A stretch of DNA of 64,000 bases from an uncultured Acinetobacter sp. (GCF_947493735.1 NZ_CANLSL010000001.1:62001-126000), one strand, 5' to 3'; shown: positions 10,576 to 21,327, counted from the stretch's first letter. Translations and numbers: made by a program. The notes: generated by a model not told the origin, from the sequence alone.

Positions 10576-10896
10576 TTACTTCGCCGCCGCCACTGCTTCA
10601 CCATTTGACTTGTAAACACGAGTTTTCGTGCCTTCTGCATCAACTTGGTAACCAATACGGTCAGCCTTTTGGGTTGTAGCATTAAAAATTGCCACATTAG
10701 AGATATGAAGCGAAGCCTCTTGAGTAACGATACCGCCTTCAGCGCCTGTTACACGGTTTGGCTTTTGATGCTTCTTCACCAAGTTAAGGCCTTCGACCTT
10801 AACACGATCTTCTGAAATAGACAGAACAGTACCCTGTTTGCCTTTTTCTTTACCAGCGATCACGATCACTTGATCGCCTTTTTTGATTTTAGCCAT
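10576..10896 (-). CDS. rplX: 50S ribosomal protein L24
   Basis: The 106-residue protein starts [20 protein letters not shown], a KOW domain that initiates assembly of the 23S 5' region. It lies 9 bases after rplN in the spc segment. Confidence 0.96.
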   Translation of the reverse strand: MAKIKKGDQVIVIAGKEKGKQGTVLSISEDRVKVEGLNLVKKHQKPNRVTGAEGGIVTQEASLHISNVAIFNATTQKADRIGYQVDAEGTKTRVYKSNGEAVAAAK

Positions 10897-10905
10897 GACT
10901 GTCTC

Positions 10906-11274
10906 TTATAGAACTTCTGGAGCCAATGAAATGATTTTCATGAACTGCTCTGTACGAAGCTCACGAGTCACTGGTCCGAAAATACGAGTTGCAATCGGTG
11001 CCTTGTTATTGTTCAAAATCACCGCAGCATTGTCATCAAAACGGATCACAGAACCATCTGGACGACGAATACCAAATTTGGTACGAACAACAACAGCATT
11101 CATTACGTCGCCTTTTTTAACACGACCACGTGGAATTGCTTCTTTTACTGTTACTTTAATAATATCGCCAACTGAAGCGTAACGACGATGCGAGCCACCA
11201 AGTACTTTAATACATTGTACGCGGCGTGCACCACTGTTATCTGCTACGTCGAGCATACTTTCGGTTTGAATCAT
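10906..11274 (-). CDS. rplN: 50S ribosomal protein L14
   Basis: The 122-residue protein starts [20 protein letters not shown] and includes [20 protein letters not shown], both typical of L14, which forms bridges to the 30S subunit. It is the first gene of the spc segment. The 89-base gap before it holds a candidate promoter. Confidence 0.97.
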   Translation of the reverse strand: MIQTESMLDVADNSGARRVQCIKVLGGSHRRYASVGDIIKVTVKEAIPRGRVKKGDVMNAVVVRTKFGIRRPDGSVIRFDDNAAVILNNNKAPIATRIFGPVTRELRTEQFMKIISLAPEVL

Positions 11275-11321
11275 TGCCCTACTCCAAAACCGAGCATCAC
11301 TGGCTCATTCGAAAGGCGTAA

Positions 11322-11350
11322 ATCCTACTCGAAATTAACCAATGATGCAA
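11322..11350 (-). promoter_or_regulatory. Candidate spc-operon promoter
   Basis: On the minus strand a -35 TTGCAT (11345-11350) and a -10 TAGGAT (11322-11327) are separated by 17 bases, in the only sizeable gap (89 bases) between rpsQ and rplN. E. coli has its spc promoter at the same place. Confidence 0.5.
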
Positions 11351-11363
11351 CAAGAACGTTGAA

Positions 11364-11621
11364 TTACTCAGCAGCTGCTTCAACCACTTCCACTAAAGTC
11401 CAAGACTTAGTTTTAGAAATTGGGCGGCTTTCTTTGATGGTTACAAGATCGCCTAACTTAGCGGTATTGTTCTCATCATGAGCATGTAACTTAGTTGAAC
11501 GGCGGATTGATTTGCCATACAACGGGTGTTGAACACGACGTTCGATAAGTACAACAATAGACTTATCCATTTTGTCGCTTACAACTTTACCCGTTAAAGT
11601 GCGAACTGTATTCTCACTCAT
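11364..11621 (-). CDS. rpsQ: 30S ribosomal protein S17
   Basis: The 85-residue OB-fold protein contains [27 protein letters not shown], the S17 signature region. It overlaps the end of rpmC by 4 bases, so translation is coupled. It ends the S10 segment; a gap with a candidate promoter follows. Confidence 0.97.
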   Translation of the reverse strand: MSENTVRTLTGKVVSDKMDKSIVVLIERRVQHPLYGKSIRRSTKLHAHDENNTAKLGDLVTIKESRPISKTKSWTLVEVVEAAAE

Positions 11622-11815
11622 TGTCCGTTCCCCTGTTTTTCGGTAAGGAGTGTCTTGATGCGTGCGATCGCCTTACGAGCAAGTTGCACTTCGTGCGTTT
11701 TGCCCAATTGACCAGTCGCTTTCGCCATGCGAAGACGGAATTGGTTTAGCTGTTGCTCATCAAGCAAAGCTTTCAACTCTTCTACCGATTTTTCACGTAG
11801 ATCTTTAGTATTCAT
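11618..11815 (-). CDS. rpmC: 50S ribosomal protein L29
   Basis: The 65-residue two-helix protein starts [22 protein letters not shown]29 lies at the exit tunnel beside L23. Its ATG overlaps the rplP stop by one base (TAATG), and its end overlaps rpsQ by four bases. Confidence 0.96.
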   Translation of the reverse strand: MNTKDLREKSVEELKALLDEQQLNQFRLRMAKATGQLGKTHEVQLARKAIARIKTLLTEKQGNGQ

Positions 11816-12228
11816 TACATTACCGTCCGAGTTACGATAGTGGTTTTAAACGGGAGCTTAGCAGCTGCAAGCGTGAATGCTTCGCGTGCCAACTCATCGT
11901 TCACACCTTCCATTTCGTACAGGATCTTACCTGGCTTGATTTGACAAACCCAGTACTCAACAGAACCTTTACCTTTACCCATACGAACTTCTAATGGTTT
12001 TTCGGTAATTGGCTTGTCAGGGAATACACGGATGTAAATCTTACCACCACGTTTTACACGACGGCTAATCGTACGACGCGCTGCTTCGATCTGACGCGCA
12101 GTCATTTGACCACGTTCAGTCGCCTTCAATGCGATCGTACCGAATGATACTGTACTACCACGATGCGCTAGACCAGTGTTACGGCCTTTGTGCACTTTAC
12201 GGAATTTGGTACGTTTAGGTTGCAACAT
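11815..12228 (-). CDS. rplP: 50S ribosomal protein L16
   Basis: The 137-residue protein starts [20 protein letters not shown] and contains [22 protein letters not shown], the L16 signature close to the peptidyl transferase centre and A-site tRNA. It lies 3 bases after rpsC. Confidence 0.97.
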   Translation of the reverse strand: MLQPKRTKFRKVHKGRNTGLAHRGSTVSFGTIALKATERGQMTARQIEAARRTISRRVKRGGKIYIRVFPDKPITEKPLEVRMGKGKGSVEYWVCQIKPGKILYEMEGVNDELAREAFTLAAAKLPFKTTIVTRTVM

Positions 12229-12231
12229 GGA

Positions 12232-12981
12232 TTATTCTCCCTTGTCTGCACGGTCTGAACGACGACCACGACGTTCTTGACCTTCACCACGACCACGACC
12301 ACGTTTAGCTGGACGCTCTTCAGCAGGTGCTGGGTTCATGACTTGTTTCATGCCACCCAAGATCTCACCACGGAAAATCCAAACTTTAACACCGATCGTA
12401 CCGTAAGTTGTTTCTGCACGGAAAGTAGAGTAGTCGATGTCCGCACGAAGTGTATGCAAAGGCACACGACCTTCACGATACCATTCAGTACGTGCAATCT
12501 CTGCACCACCTAAACGACCAGAAACTTCTACCTTGATACCTTTCGCACCAGCACGCATAGTGTTTTGTACCGCACGCTTCATAGCACGACGGAACATTAC
12601 GCGCTTTTCGAGTTGTGAAGCGATCGCTTCAGCAACCAAACGTGCGTCTAAGTCAGGGCGATCAATTTCATGAATGCTTACTTGCGCAGGAACACCCATA
12701 ATAGATGTTAATTCGCGTTGTAATTTCTCAATGTCTTCGCCTTTTTTACCGATAACGATACCAGGACGAGCAGTGCTAATTGTTACCTTAGCAGCACCTG
12801 TTGGACGTTCGATAAGAATTTTGCTGACCATCGCGCTCTTAAGTTTTTTATTCAAAAACTCACGAACTTGAAGATCTTTTAGCAAATATTCAGCGTATTG
12901 TTTCGGGCTCGCATACCAGTTGGCGTTATGACGCTTCACAACACCTAGGCGGATACCGATTGGATGAACCTTCTGACCCAT
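12232..12981 (-). CDS. rpsC: 30S ribosomal protein S3
   Basis: The 249-residue protein has the N-terminal KH domain ([20 protein letters not shown], about residues 68-87) and the S3 C-terminal domain ([21 protein letters not shown]). S3 forms part of the mRNA entry channel. The last ~40 residues are a low-complexity Arg/Gly-rich tail, a bit longer than in E. coli (233 residues). Confidence 0.97.
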   Translation of the reverse strand: MGQKVHPIGIRLGVVKRHNANWYASPKQYAEYLLKDLQVREFLNKKLKSAMVSKILIERPTGAAKVTISTARPGIVIGKKGEDIEKLQRELTSIMGVPAQVSIHEIDRPDLDARLVAEAIASQLEKRVMFRRAMKRAVQNTMRAGAKGIKVEVSGRLGGAEIARTEWYREGRVPLHTLRADIDYSTFRAETTYGTIGVKVWIFRGEILGGMKQVMNPAPAEERPAKRGRGRGEGQERRGRRSDRADKGE

Positions 12982-12982
12982 A

Positions 12983-13315
12983 TCAAACTCCTACCTTAAC
13001 AGTGATGTGACAGGTACGCTTAGTGATACGATCCGCACGACCTTTTGCACGTGGCATGATGCGTTTAAGGCTCATACCTTCGTCAACGAAGATCGTTGTT
13101 ACTTTGAGATCATCAACATCTAAGCTGTTGTTGTGTTCAGCATTGGCGATCGCAGATTCGAGTGCTTTTTTGACTAACACAGCAGCTTTTTTGTTGCTGA
13201 AGCTCAAAATATCGAGTGCGCGCGCAACTGACTTACCACGGATAAGATCAGCAACTAAACGTGCTTTTTGTGCCGAGATAGCGGCACCGCGTAATTTTGC
13301 AGTTACTTCCATCAT
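12983..13315 (-). CDS. rplV: 50S ribosomal protein L22
   Basis: The 110-residue protein begins with two methionines ([20 protein letters not shown]); either ATG is possible. The extended loop with [18 protein letters not shown] lines the exit tunnel, where macrolide-resistance changes occur in other bacteria. It ends 1 base before rpsC. Confidence 0.97.
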   Translation of the reverse strand: MMEVTAKLRGAAISAQKARLVADLIRGKSVARALDILSFSNKKAAVLVKKALESAIANAEHNNSLDVDDLKVTTIFVDEGMSLKRIMPRAKGRADRITKRTCHITVKVGV

Positions 13316-13323
13316 GACACCTA

Positions 13324-13599
13324 TTAACGTTTAGATTTCTTGTCAACACCGTGACCACGATAGGTACGGGTTGGCGCGAATTCACCAAGTTTATGTCCGA
13401 CCATGTGCTCAGTAATAATTACTGGAACGTGGTTACGACCATTATGAACAGAGATTGTTAAACCAACAAAATCTGGGAGGATCATCGAACGACGTGACCA
13501 TGTCTTGATCGGCTTGCGGTTGTTCGCAGCGACTGCAGCTTCAACCTTAGCAAACAAGTGTGCGTCGACGAATGGACCTTTTTTTAATGAACGAGGCAT
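13324..13599 (-). CDS. rpsS: 30S ribosomal protein S19
   Basis: The 91-residue protein starts [20 protein letters not shown] and has the motif [18 protein letters not shown]19 pairs with S13 in the 30S head. It follows rplB by 12 bases. Confidence 0.97.
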   Translation of the reverse strand: MPRSLKKGPFVDAHLFAKVEAAVAANNRKPIKTWSRRSMILPDFVGLTISVHNGRNHVPVIITEHMVGHKLGEFAPTRTYRGHGVDKKSKR

Positions 13600-13611
13600 T
13601 AGTTAGATTCC

Positions 13612-14436
13612 TTACTTGACGCGACGATCGCGAATAATCATCTTAGTCGTACGCTTATTGGTACGAGTCTTGTACCCTTTCGCTTTTTGACCCCATGGGC
13701 TTACAGGTTGAATACCTTTGTTACGCCCTTCACCACCACCATGTGGATGGTCAACTGGGTTCATCGCCATACCACGAACGGTAGGACGAACACCACGCCA
13801 GCGCGATGCACCAGCTTTACCCAATGAACGAAGGTTGCTTTCTGAGTTAGATACTTCACCTAACACAGCACGGCACTCAACATGCACTTTACGCATTTCA
13901 CCTGAACGCAGACGAATAATTGCGTAAATACCATCACGACCCAACAACTGTGCTGAAGTACCAGCAGAACGCATCAACTGTGCACCCTTACCGATTTTAA
14001 GCTCGATGTTATGAATCGTAGAACCGATTGGCATATTGCGAAGTGGCAAACAGTTACCTGGACGAATTGGTGCATCGTTACCAGATTGAACTTTATCACC
14101 AGCACGCAAGCCTTTCGGCGCAATGATATAGCGACGCTCACCATCAGCATATTTTAACAATGCGATGTGCGCTGTACGGTTAGGATCGTATTCGATACGC
14201 TCAACAACCGCTGGAATGCTATCTTTATTACGTTTGAAGTCTACAATACGGTACTGTTGCTTATGACCACCACCAACGTGACGAGTCGTGATGTGACCAT
14301 TGTTATTACGACCACCAGTACGTTTTTTAGCTTCAGTCAACGCTGCAAACGGCTTTCCTTTGTGAAGGTGGTTATGCACCACTTTTTCCACAAAGCGACG
14401 CCCTGGAGACGTTGGCTTACATTTTTGAATTGGCAT
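13612..14436 (-). CDS. rplB: 50S ribosomal protein L2
   Basis: The 274-residue protein has the OB-fold and SH3-like domains and the strongly conserved [15 protein letters not shown] segment containing the histidine near the peptidyl transferase centre. L2 is needed for subunit association and tRNA binding. It lies between rplW and rpsS. Confidence 0.98.
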   Translation of the reverse strand: MPIQKCKPTSPGRRFVEKVVHNHLHKGKPFAALTEAKKRTGGRNNNGHITTRHVGGGHKQQYRIVDFKRNKDSIPAVVERIEYDPNRTAHIALLKYADGERRYIIAPKGLRAGDKVQSGNDAPIRPGNCLPLRNMPIGSTIHNIELKIGKGAQLMRSAGTSAQLLGRDGIYAIIRLRSGEMRKVHVECRAVLGEVSNSESNLRSLGKAGASRWRGVRPTVRGMAMNPVDHPHGGGEGRNKGIQPVSPWGQKAKGYKTRTNKRTTKMIIRDRRVK

Positions 14437-14447
14437 AATTTTCGTCC

Positions 14448-14780
14448 TTATTCCGCTGTATTGCTTGTTGAATCAGCAGCGGTATCGCCCAAGTCAGCCA
14501 TTTCTACATCTTGGCCAGCTTTCAGGGTGACGTATGCTTTTTTCACATCAGAACGACGTCCTAATGTTTTACCAAAGCGTTTAGTTTTACCTTTAGTGAT
14601 GGTTGTGTTTACTTTCACAACTTGAACACCAAAGAGTTGTTCAACCGCTTTTTTGATTTCAAGTTTAGTTGCATGAATATCAACTTTGAACACTTGAACA
14701 CCAGCAGTATCGCCTAAAACTTGTGCTTTTTCTGAGAATACAGGTCCACGTAGGACTTGATAGATACGTTCGTTGTTCAT
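14448..14780 (-). CDS. rplW: 50S ribosomal protein L23
   Basis: The 110-residue protein has the L23 fold ([36 protein letters not shown]). L23 sits at the exit tunnel and docks trigger factor and SRP. Its ATG overlaps the rplD stop (ATGA, 4 bases). The last ~12 residues ([11 protein letters not shown] region) form a lineage-specific tail. Confidence 0.96.
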   Translation of the reverse strand: MNNERIYQVLRGPVFSEKAQVLGDTAGVQVFKVDIHATKLEIKKAVEQLFGVQVVKVNTTITKGKTKRFGKTLGRRSDVKKAYVTLKAGQDVEMADLGDTAADSTSNTAE

Positions 14781-15379
14781 CCGAGTTCTACCTCAATTTT
14801 CTTCGCAGCAGCAACAGACATAACAACTTTATCAAATGCGATCAAGCTTACTGGATCGATTGCAGTTGCGTCGACCACATCAACGTGTGGAATGTTGCGA
14901 GCAGCTAGGTAAAGATTCTCATCAACAGCATCAGTTACGATTAATGCACGGCTTGCATTCAAGTCATTCAACTTAGAAATAAGCTCTTTGGTTTTTGGTG
15001 CAGATACTTGAATATCTTCAACCAATACCAAACGATCTTGGCGAACAAGTTCAGCCAAAATACATTGCATCGCACCACGATACATTTTACGGTTAACCTT
15101 TTGAGACCAATCTTGTGGGCGAGCAGCAAAAGTTTTACCGCCACCTACCCAGATCGGGCTACGAATAGAACCAGCACGAGCACGACCAGTACCTTTTTGA
15201 CGGAATGGCTTTTTACCACCGCCAGATACGTCTGCACGTGATTTTTGCGCACGAGAACCTTGACGACCACCAGCTAAGTAAGCTGTTACAACTTGGTGTA
15301 CAAGCGCTTCGTTAAACTCACGACCGAAAGCAACTTCAGACAATTCAACCGCAGAGCCGGAAACAGTTTTTAAATTCAC
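14777..15379 (-). CDS. rplD: 50S ribosomal protein L4
   Basis: I place the start at the GTG at 15379 ([13 protein letters not shown]), giving 200 residues, the length I recall for Acinetobacter L4. A GAGGGG ribosome-binding site lies about 6 bases upstream. An upstream in-frame TTG (15394) falls inside that binding site and is rejected. The loop region [22 protein letters not shown] reaches the exit tunnel. In E. coli L4 also represses the S10 operon through its leader. Confidence 0.95.
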   Translation of the reverse strand: MNLKTVSGSAVELSEVAFGREFNEALVHQVVTAYLAGGRQGSRAQKSRADVSGGGKKPFRQKGTGRARAGSIRSPIWVGGGKTFAARPQDWSQKVNRKMYRGAMQCILAELVRQDRLVLVEDIQVSAPKTKELISKLNDLNASRALIVTDAVDENLYLAARNIPHVDVVDATAIDPVSLIAFDKVVMSVAAAKKIEVELG

Positions 15380-15390
15380 TTTATTTCCCC

Positions 15391-16029
15391 TCAAGCCTTG
15401 ATGGTCGGACGTACGATAACGTCACCGCCAGTTGAACCAGGAATAGCACCTTTAACAACAAGAACTGAACGCTCTGCATCAATAGATACCACTTCAAGAC
15501 CTTGTACAGTTACGCGTTCATCACCTAAGTGACCAGCCATTTTTTTGCCTTTGAACACGCGACCAGGTGTTTGGTTTTGACCTGTAGAACCCAAAACACG
15601 GTGAGATACAGAGTTACCATGAGTTGCATCTTGCGTACGAAAATTCCAACGCTTAACACCACCTTGGAAACCTTTACCTTTCGACTGACCTGTTACGTCA
15701 ACTACTTGACCAACTTCAAACAGATCAACACCAATAGTTCCACCAACTTCGCGACCTTCAAGTTCCGCTTCAGTTACACGAAACTCTTTCACAAGACGAC
15801 CAGCAGCTACACCAGCTTTTGCAAAGTGACCTTTCTGAGCGCTCGTTACGCGAGATTCGCGACGTTCACCAGTAGTCACTTGAATCGCCTGATAACCATC
15901 AGTTTCAAGTGTTTTGATTTGTGTAATACGGTTTGGATCGACTTCGATCACTGTGACTGGCACAGAGACGCCGGCTTCAGTGAAGATGCGGGTCATACCG
16001 CACTTGCGACCGACTAGACCAATAGCCAT
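15391..16029 (-). CDS. rplC: 50S ribosomal protein L3
   Basis: The 212-residue protein starts [20 protein letters not shown] and has the loop [13 protein letters not shown] followed by [10 protein letters not shown], including the Gln that PrmB methylates in other bacteria. L3 is an early assembly protein near the peptidyl transferase centre. It lies 67 bases after rpsJ. Confidence 0.97.
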   Translation of the reverse strand: MAIGLVGRKCGMTRIFTEAGVSVPVTVIEVDPNRITQIKTLETDGYQAIQVTTGERRESRVTSAQKGHFAKAGVAAGRLVKEFRVTEAELEGREVGGTIGVDLFEVGQVVDVTGQSKGKGFQGGVKRWNFRTQDATHGNSVSHRVLGSTGQNQTPGRVFKGKKMAGHLGDERVTVQGLEVVSIDAERSVLVVKGAIPGSTGGDVIVRPTIKA

Positions 16030-16096
16030 GTGTGTAAACCTCTTAAAATACAGCTGATTAAATCTTTCTATAAATCGATTTAATCATCCGAAAGCC

Positions 16097-16408
16097 TTAT
16101 CCCAATGCGATCTGAACGTCTACACCAGCCGCAAGATCCAATTTCATCAATGCATCAACAGTTTTGTCTGTTGGCTGAACGATGTCGATCAATCGTTTGT
16201 AGGTGCGAATTTCGTACTGATCACGTGCATCTTTATTCACGTGAGGTGAAGTCAAAACGTTAAAGCGTTCAATGCGTGTAGGCATTGGAATCGGACCACA
16301 CACTTGTGCGCCCGTACGCTTAGCAGTTTCCACGATCTCTTGAGAAGATTGATCAATCAAACGATGATCAAAAGACTTAAGACGGATACGGATTCTCTGG
16401 TTAGACAT
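16097..16408 (-). CDS. rpsJ: 30S ribosomal protein S10 (NusE)
   Basis: The protein is 103 residues from the ATG at 16408 ([19 protein letters not shown]); the in-frame upstream extension is not conserved in the family. S10 serves in the 30S head and, with NusB, in transcription antitermination. It is the first gene of the S10 segment, preceded by a leader of about 200 bases and a strong promoter. Confidence 0.97.
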   Translation of the reverse strand: MSNQRIRIRLKSFDHRLIDQSSQEIVETAKRTGAQVCGPIPMPTRIERFNVLTSPHVNKDARDQYEIRTYKRLIDIVQPTDKTVDALMKLDLAAGVDVQIALG

Positions 16409-16610
16409 ACCAGTAAACTCCAAGCTTAAAATATAAAGAATCACCCATGACGCACCTCACCTTTTAGGTAAGTGTCAAGGGCAGTGAAAATCACTAAGGT
16501 CGTGATCGATGCCACGACTGTCACGATTAATTGATCTTATTTGTAAATCCATCAATATAAAATCAATAACTTACCAAGATCAACTCATCTTCGAAATTCG
16601 AAGGTCGCTC
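16409..16610 (-). promoter_or_regulatory. S10 operon leader
   Basis: About 200 untranslated bases separate the promoter from rpsJ. The leader contains a perfect inverted repeat CTTCGAA-A-TTCGAAG (16589-16603) at its very start and a hairpin GTCGTG / CACGAC (16499-16518). In E. coli the S10 leader mediates L4 autoregulation. I see hairpins but cannot show the same structure. Confidence 0.45.
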
Positions 16611-16639
16611 ATTATATCCATGTCCCCCCTGCAAAGCAA
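16611..16639 (-). promoter_or_regulatory. S10 operon promoter
   Basis: On the minus strand a -35 TTGCTT (16634-16639) and a consensus -10 TATAAT (16611-16616) are separated by exactly 17 bases, with a G-run in the spacer. It is about 205 bases upstream of rpsJ. Confidence 0.75.
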
Positions 16640-16687
16640 GGCAAACAAACGAATATTTTTTAATCTATCTCGGATTTTCTAGTCTTA

Positions 16688-16725
16688 ATTTTTATGATTA
16701 GCTTTGATAAGTTGACCTGCTAATC
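16688..16725 (-). terminator. Weak candidate terminator after the glutamine amidotransferase gene
   Basis: The stem GATTAGC / GCTAATC with a 16-base loop is followed on the minus strand by ATAAAAATT. It would separate the amidotransferase gene from the S10 promoter. Confidence 0.4.
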
Positions 16726-16755
16726 AATCCCAATTTTCTTTTAGAGCAAATGACT

Positions 16756-17568
16756 TTAAGCGATCACAGTTTGCCCTTTTAAATAATCCGCCGATAAACC
16801 TTGTTTCAATTGATTTTGCAATGACATACTATTTGCCAATACATAATCAATCGCTTGATTCAGTAAGGTATTACCACTTTGAAATTTATTTAAAGCACGC
16901 TTTGCAAGCGCTTGTTTCAACTGCGACCGCACATCGGGAACCTGCTCTACGAACAATTCGACCTCTTGCTCATTTTCTATCAGATTTTTTAATGCCAATT
17001 GTGTGATCTCAGGGTGAAATTGAAATCCAATGACATTATTTCCAATTTGAAAAGCCTGATTGCTACACACTGTATTTTCTGCCAAGCGTTTCGCGCCTTG
17101 CGGTAAGGCAAAAGTTTCTCCATGCCATTGCATGATTTCACATTGCTCAGGCATCACAAAACAATCGATCGGATACGGATTGACCGCCTGTATCGCCGTC
17201 CAACCAATTTCACGCTGTGGATTTTGTGTCACGCTTGCACCCAAAGCACTGGCGATCAACTGCCCACCCAAGCAAAGACCAATCACAGGCTTACCACTGG
17301 CGATATAACGACGCAACCAACGCTTCTCAATCACAAGCCACGGATAAGTTGCTTCATCATTCACGCTCATCGTGCCACCCATAATGATGAGCAAATCCAC
17401 CTCATCTACATTCGGTAAGGCTTCAATATCTAGTTTATATTCGGTCGGTAGGGCAAAAAACTCTGTGGCGCTGATCTTGGCATTTTTACTTTTTAAGTAA
17501 TTTTCACAGCTCCCAAATCCTTCACCAGCAATATGCTGAAAATAATGCACTCGCAGTTGCGTTGTCAT
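16756..17568 (-). CDS. Type 1 glutamine amidotransferase (GuaA-like class I domain)
   Basis: The 270-residue protein is a stand-alone class I amidotransferase domain. The nucleophile elbow GLCLGGQL has Cys99, and GFQFHPEIT supplies His185 and Glu187, so the catalytic triad looks intact. The oxyanion region is IIMGGTMSVND. Such proteins take the amide of glutamine or a gamma-glutamyl compound; the acceptor is unknown. About 60 C-terminal residues extend beyond the core. It is transcribed away from metC, with 112 bases between them. Confidence 0.85.
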   Translation of the reverse strand: MTTQLRVHYFQHIAGEGFGSCENYLKSKNAKISATEFFALPTEYKLDIEALPNVDEVDLLIIMGGTMSVNDEATYPWLVIEKRWLRRYIASGKPVIGLCLGGQLIASALGASVTQNPQREIGWTAIQAVNPYPIDCFVMPEQCEIMQWHGETFALPQGAKRLAENTVCSNQAFQIGNNVIGFQFHPEITQLALKNLIENEQEVELFVEQVPDVRSQLKQALAKRALNKFQSGNTLLNQAIDYVLANSMSLQNQLKQGLSADYLKGQTVIA

Positions 17569-17680
17569 GTCGTTATTCCATTGTTTGACGATTTACAATT
17601 GGATTGCAAAATTAAAGCCAAGCCCTCGTTAAAATATGAAAAAATGATATTTATTCACACTTCGTTATCATTTATTAACA

Positions 17681-18943
17681 ATGTCTAAGCATACCAGTAC
17701 AAGCGAATCAAACACACCACATCAGCAACTTCACTTACAAACGGCGCTGAGCCAACCGATTCGCCAAGCGCCACAATATATACACACGGTACAGACGCCG
17801 ATTTATCGTGCTTCAACCATTATTTTCAAAGATACAGATGCACTGAACAATCGCCACTGGTCAGACAATTATGATTATAGTTATGGCACGCACGGCACGC
17901 CGACGACCTACAATCTCGCTGATCAAATTGCGCACATTGAAGGTGCAAAATACTGCTTGCTTGCACCAAGTGGATTGTCTGCGATCAATTTGGTCAATAG
18001 CGCACTGTTAAATACTGGCGATGAAGTGTGGATTCCTGACAATATTTATAGTCCAAACCACGATCATCTCGTATCACTCCAGCAGAAATATGGTGTTATT
18101 TTAAAAGTTTACAGTCCAAATGATGTAGAAAGTATTCAATTTTCATCGCTGTCGAAATTGCTGTGGATAGAAGTGGCAGGCTCGATCACTTTAGAGTTTC
18201 CTGACCTAGCCACACTGGTCAAAAAAGCCAAAGCACATGGCGTAATGACAGCACTGGATAATACGTGGGGCGCAGGTTTAGCTTTTCAGCCTTTTGACAT
18301 TCATCATGCAAATAACGCAAATAAAAGCAACAACAACGAAAAACTTGCGGTAGATATGAGCGTGCATGCCTTAACGAAATATCCAAGCGGTGGTGGCGAT
18401 ATTCTGATGGGCAGTATCTGTACCATCGATAAAAAGCTGCATCTTGAATTGCTTCGTATGCACGCCTTACAAGGCATTGCCGTATCAGGTGATGATTGTG
18501 CCCAAGTCAGCCGGAGTGTCAGCCACATGGCACTGCGCTATCAACAGCACCATCAAAACACCTTACAACTGATTCCATTTTTACAATCTCGTGCTGAATT
18601 TGCTCAAGTGCTACACCCAAGTATTGTGAGTCATGCAGGACATCAATATTGGAAAGCCACTTGTCAGAATGGGTTGGGGGCAGGGATTGTCAGTGTGATT
18701 TTTAAAGTAAATTATTCGCTTGAACAGATTCAGCAATTTTGCAATAACTTACAGCTATTTCACCTCGGTTTTAGTTGGGGCGGACCGACCAGTTTGGTGA
18801 TGTATTATGATCTTAAAGCGATTCGCAAATTGCCAAGACCACATTTGCAAGACGGCTGGTTGGTACGATTCTGCATTGGGCTTGAGCATGCAGATGATTT
18901 GATCAAGGATATTCAGCAAGCCTTAAATACATTGCAGAACTAA
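17681..18943 (+). CDS. metC: Cystathionine beta-lyase (PLP-dependent, Cys/Met metabolism family)
   Basis: The 420-residue protein has the family fold. The PLP lysine is in VDMSVHALTKYPSGG (Lys233), the pyridine-N aspartate in TALDNTW (Asp193), and the phosphate-binding stretch is LAPSGLSA. Best match is cystathionine beta-lyase, which makes homocysteine from cystathionine. A related gamma-lyase or sulfhydrylase cannot be excluded. The first ~25 residues are a polar extension and there is no clear ribosome-binding site at 17681, so a later start is possible. The MOSC gene follows by 17 bases and is likely co-transcribed. Confidence 0.8.
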   Translation: MSKHTSTSESNTPHQQLHLQTALSQPIRQAPQYIHTVQTPIYRASTIIFKDTDALNNRHWSDNYDYSYGTHGTPTTYNLADQIAHIEGAKYCLLAPSGLSAINLVNSALLNTGDEVWIPDNIYSPNHDHLVSLQQKYGVILKVYSPNDVESIQFSSLSKLLWIEVAGSITLEFPDLATLVKKAKAHGVMTALDNTWGAGLAFQPFDIHHANNANKSNNNEKLAVDMSVHALTKYPSGGGDILMGSICTIDKKLHLELLRMHALQGIAVSGDDCAQVSRSVSHMALRYQQHHQNTLQLIPFLQSRAEFAQVLHPSIVSHAGHQYWKATCQNGLGAGIVSVIFKVNYSLEQIQQFCNNLQLFHLGFSWGGPTSLVMYYDLKAIRKLPRPHLQDGWLVRFCIGLEHADDLIKDIQQALNTLQN

Positions 18944-18960
18944 ACGCACTGGAGAATGAG

Positions 18961-19407
18961 ATGAGCGACTTCACACATCCTGATTTACCACTAAATTGTG
19001 GTAAAGTCACTCGCATTCAAATCGGCGAAGCTGATCAAGTGAGTATGAATGAGTCCAATGTCTGCGTTGGTGATATTTATCTAATCGGCACGGTGAAAAT
19101 GCAAGTCACTCGCCCTCGTAAACCATGTTGGAAAATTGATGCGCAACTGAATAGCCGTGGTATTGCCAAATTTCTTTTGGATGAGGGCTGTATCGGTTGG
19201 TATTACCGTATTGTGCAAAATGGGCATTTCAAACTTGATGATGAATGCACATTGATCCAACGCCCTGAACCCAAGGCGACGTTGAGCTCGTTGTGGCACA
19301 CCTTTAACCATATCAAAGACAGCAACGATCCACAGTTGCAATATTGGCTGAATAACGAGTATTTGGTGCAAAGTTTTAAATCTTCTCTGCAAAAACGTGC
19401 ACGTTAA
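18961..19407 (+). CDS. MOSC-domain protein (YiiM-like), apparently with an internal deletion
   Basis: The 148-residue protein has a typical MOSC sulfur-carrier motif, VTRPRKPCWKID, with the conserved cysteine at residue 56, and a YiiM-type C-terminal part. Full YiiM proteins are about 220 residues. Here the N-terminal strand (LNCGKVTRIQIGEA) runs straight into MNESNVCVGDIY, which in YiiM comes about 75 residues later. The middle of the MOSC domain is therefore missing while the frame is kept. In E. coli YiiM takes part in molybdenum-cofactor-related resistance to hydroxylaminopurine. This version may be non-functional. Confidence 0.7.
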   Translation: MSDFTHPDLPLNCGKVTRIQIGEADQVSMNESNVCVGDIYLIGTVKMQVTRPRKPCWKIDAQLNSRGIAKFLLDEGCIGWYYRIVQNGHFKLDDECTLIQRPEPKATLSSLWHTFNHIKDSNDPQLQYWLNNEYLVQSFKSSLQKRAR

Positions 19408-19545
19408 GACAGAACAATTACACTTTATTTAATCGAGAACCAATTCACGGTTTGGCTTTATCAAAATGGCTACATTGAAATGGCTTTTTCAAACAATTTG
19501 AATATGTTATGTTTTGCTCAATTCGCCTTTTTATGAGCATCACCA

Positions 19546-21129
19546 ATGAGCCAAGTCTTAACCATCGCAAAAAAAACAACAGATACCACGCAAAATATTG
19601 ATCTCCTTTCCAAATTTGCCAACCGTCATGGCTTGATCGCAGGCGCAACAGGTACAGGGAAAACCGTAACCTTAAAAGTCTTGGCGGAAAACTTTTCACG
19701 TATTGGGGTACCTGTGTTTCTTGCCGACGCCAAAGGTGATGTATCGAGTATCGCCAAGGCAGGCACGACCAGTGCAAAGTTTGAAGAACGCTTAAAACTA
19801 CTTGGCATTGACAGCGTGCCTTTCGCAGGTTGTCCAACGACTTTTTGGGATTTGTTTGGCGAACAAGGTCACCCGATTCGCACCACGGTGTCTGAGATTG
19901 GTCCGATTTTACTATCGCAAATGCTTAATCTGAACGACACCCAAGAAGGCGTACTTTCTGCGGTGTTTCGTATTGCCGATGATCAAGGCATGCTATTGCT
20001 TGATTTTAAAGATTTAAAATCAATGCTGACTTATGTCAGTGAAAATGCATCTGAACTGAAATCAGAATACGGTAACCTCTCTCCTGCCAGTCTTGGCGCA
20101 ATTCAACGCAATTTGTTAGCACTTGGTGATCAAGGTGGTGAGGACTTCTTTGGTGAGCCAAGTCTGAATATCATGGATTTTCTCCAAACTGATGCCAATG
20201 GTATGGGCTATATCAACTTGCTCGCTGCCGATAAGTTGATGAATACACCAAAGCTCTATGCGACATTCTTACTGTGGATGTTGTCCGAACTGTTCGAGCA
20301 ATTGCCTGAAGTCGGTGATATGGACAAACCGAAATTAGTCTTCTTCTTTGATGAGGCGCATTTACTATTTGACAATGCCAGCCCTGCGCTACAAGAGAAA
20401 ATTGAACAAGTGGTACGTTTGATTCGTTCTAAAGGCGTTGGGATTTACTTCGTGACACAAAGTCCACTGGATATTCCTGAAAGTGTGTTGGGTCAACTGG
20501 GTAATCGCGTACAACATGCACTGCGTGCCTTTACACCAAAAGATCAAAAAGCAGTGAAAACCGCTGCCGATACTTTCCGTGCCAATCCTGAATTTGAAGT
20601 CGCTGATGCGATCACTCAGCTTGGCGTGGGTGAAGCCCTGATTAGCTGTCTTGATGCGCAAGGTACACCGCAAATCGTCGAGCGTGGTTGGGTGACGCCT
20701 CCGTACTCGGCGTTCAGCCCGATCACCACAGAAGAGCGCAAAGCATTTATAGCGGGTAGCATCGTTGCAGGTGTCTATGAGCAGATGGTCGATCGTGAAA
20801 GTGCTTATGAACTCTTAAACAAAAAAGTGGCGGAGCTAGAACAACAAAAAGTCGCTGATGCCCAAGCCGCTGAGAATGCAAAAGCACAGGAAGCATTGGC
20901 AAAGCAACAAGCCAAAGAACAAGCTGCTTTGGAGAAACAACAAGCCCGTGAACAAGAACGCATCGCCAAAGAACAGCAAAAAGAAGCGGAACGCTCAGCG
21001 AAGCAACGTGAAAAGTTAATTCAAGATACCGTAGGTACCTTTGCAAAAAGTGCTGCACGTAGCCTCGGTGGTAGCACAGGGCAGAAAATCGTGCGAGGCA
21101 TTCTCGGGTCGATATTCGGACGGAAATAA
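19546..21129 (+). CDS. HerA-like ATPase of the YjgR / DUF853 family
   Basis: The 527-residue protein has a Walker A GATGTGKT (residues 33-40) and a Walker B with DEAH ([13 protein letters not shown]), followed by an arginine-finger-type region ([19 protein letters not shown]). The C-terminal ~90 residues are a charged coiled coil rich in Gln, Lys and Glu, ending [22 protein letters not shown]. The family (E. coli YjgR, about 500 residues) is widespread and poorly characterised. It is related to HerA DNA-translocating hexamers but is found alone, as here. Confidence 0.85.
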   Translation: MSQVLTIAKKTTDTTQNIDLLSKFANRHGLIAGATGTGKTVTLKVLAENFSRIGVPVFLADAKGDVSSIAKAGTTSAKFEERLKLLGIDSVPFAGCPTTFWDLFGEQGHPIRTTVSEIGPILLSQMLNLNDTQEGVLSAVFRIADDQGMLLLDFKDLKSMLTYVSENASELKSEYGNLSPASLGAIQRNLLALGDQGGEDFFGEPSLNIMDFLQTDANGMGYINLLAADKLMNTPKLYATFLLWMLSELFEQLPEVGDMDKPKLVFFFDEAHLLFDNASPALQEKIEQVVRLIRSKGVGIYFVTQSPLDIPESVLGQLGNRVQHALRAFTPKDQKAVKTAADTFRANPEFEVADAITQLGVGEALISCLDAQGTPQIVERGWVTPPYSAFSPITTEERKAFIAGSIVAGVYEQMVDRESAYELLNKKVAELEQQKVADAQAAENAKAQEALAKQQAKEQAALEKQQAREQERIAKEQQKEAERSAKQREKLIQDTVGTFAKSAARSLGGSTGQKIVRGILGSIFGRK

Positions 21130-21271
21130 TTAGAAGCAATCATTAAGACAGATCATAAAATGCCTTTGCATAACAACGCGCAAAGACATTTTCATATTTA
21201 ATATCAACTTAAACAAAAGCTTAAGTTAATATTATAGTTGCCACAAAAAGATATATTGCAAATACACTTCT

Positions 21272-21297
21272 AAAGATGTATTTTAAATATATCTTTT
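21272..21297 (+). promoter_or_regulatory. NsrR-type operator upstream of hmp
   Basis: An 11-1-11 palindrome reads AAGATGTATTT, T, AAATATATCTT, with 10 of 11 bases symmetric. It agrees with the NsrR consensus of AAGATGCATTT half-sites. A second, poorer AAGATATATT half-site lies at 21248-21257. The site is about 30 bases before the hmp start. Confidence 0.75.
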
Positions 21298-21327
21298 AAT
21301 CCACCAACCCAAAAAGAGCCAACGATC

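Noticed and set aside
15377..15394. TTG start of rplD at 15394
   Set aside because: The TTG lies inside the ribosome-binding site of the GTG at 15379, which gives the normal L4 length.
19445..19837. 130-codon minus-strand open frame
   Set aside because: It is the shadow of the YjgR gene start and its composition (Arg/Leu/Cys-rich) is that of an antisense frame.
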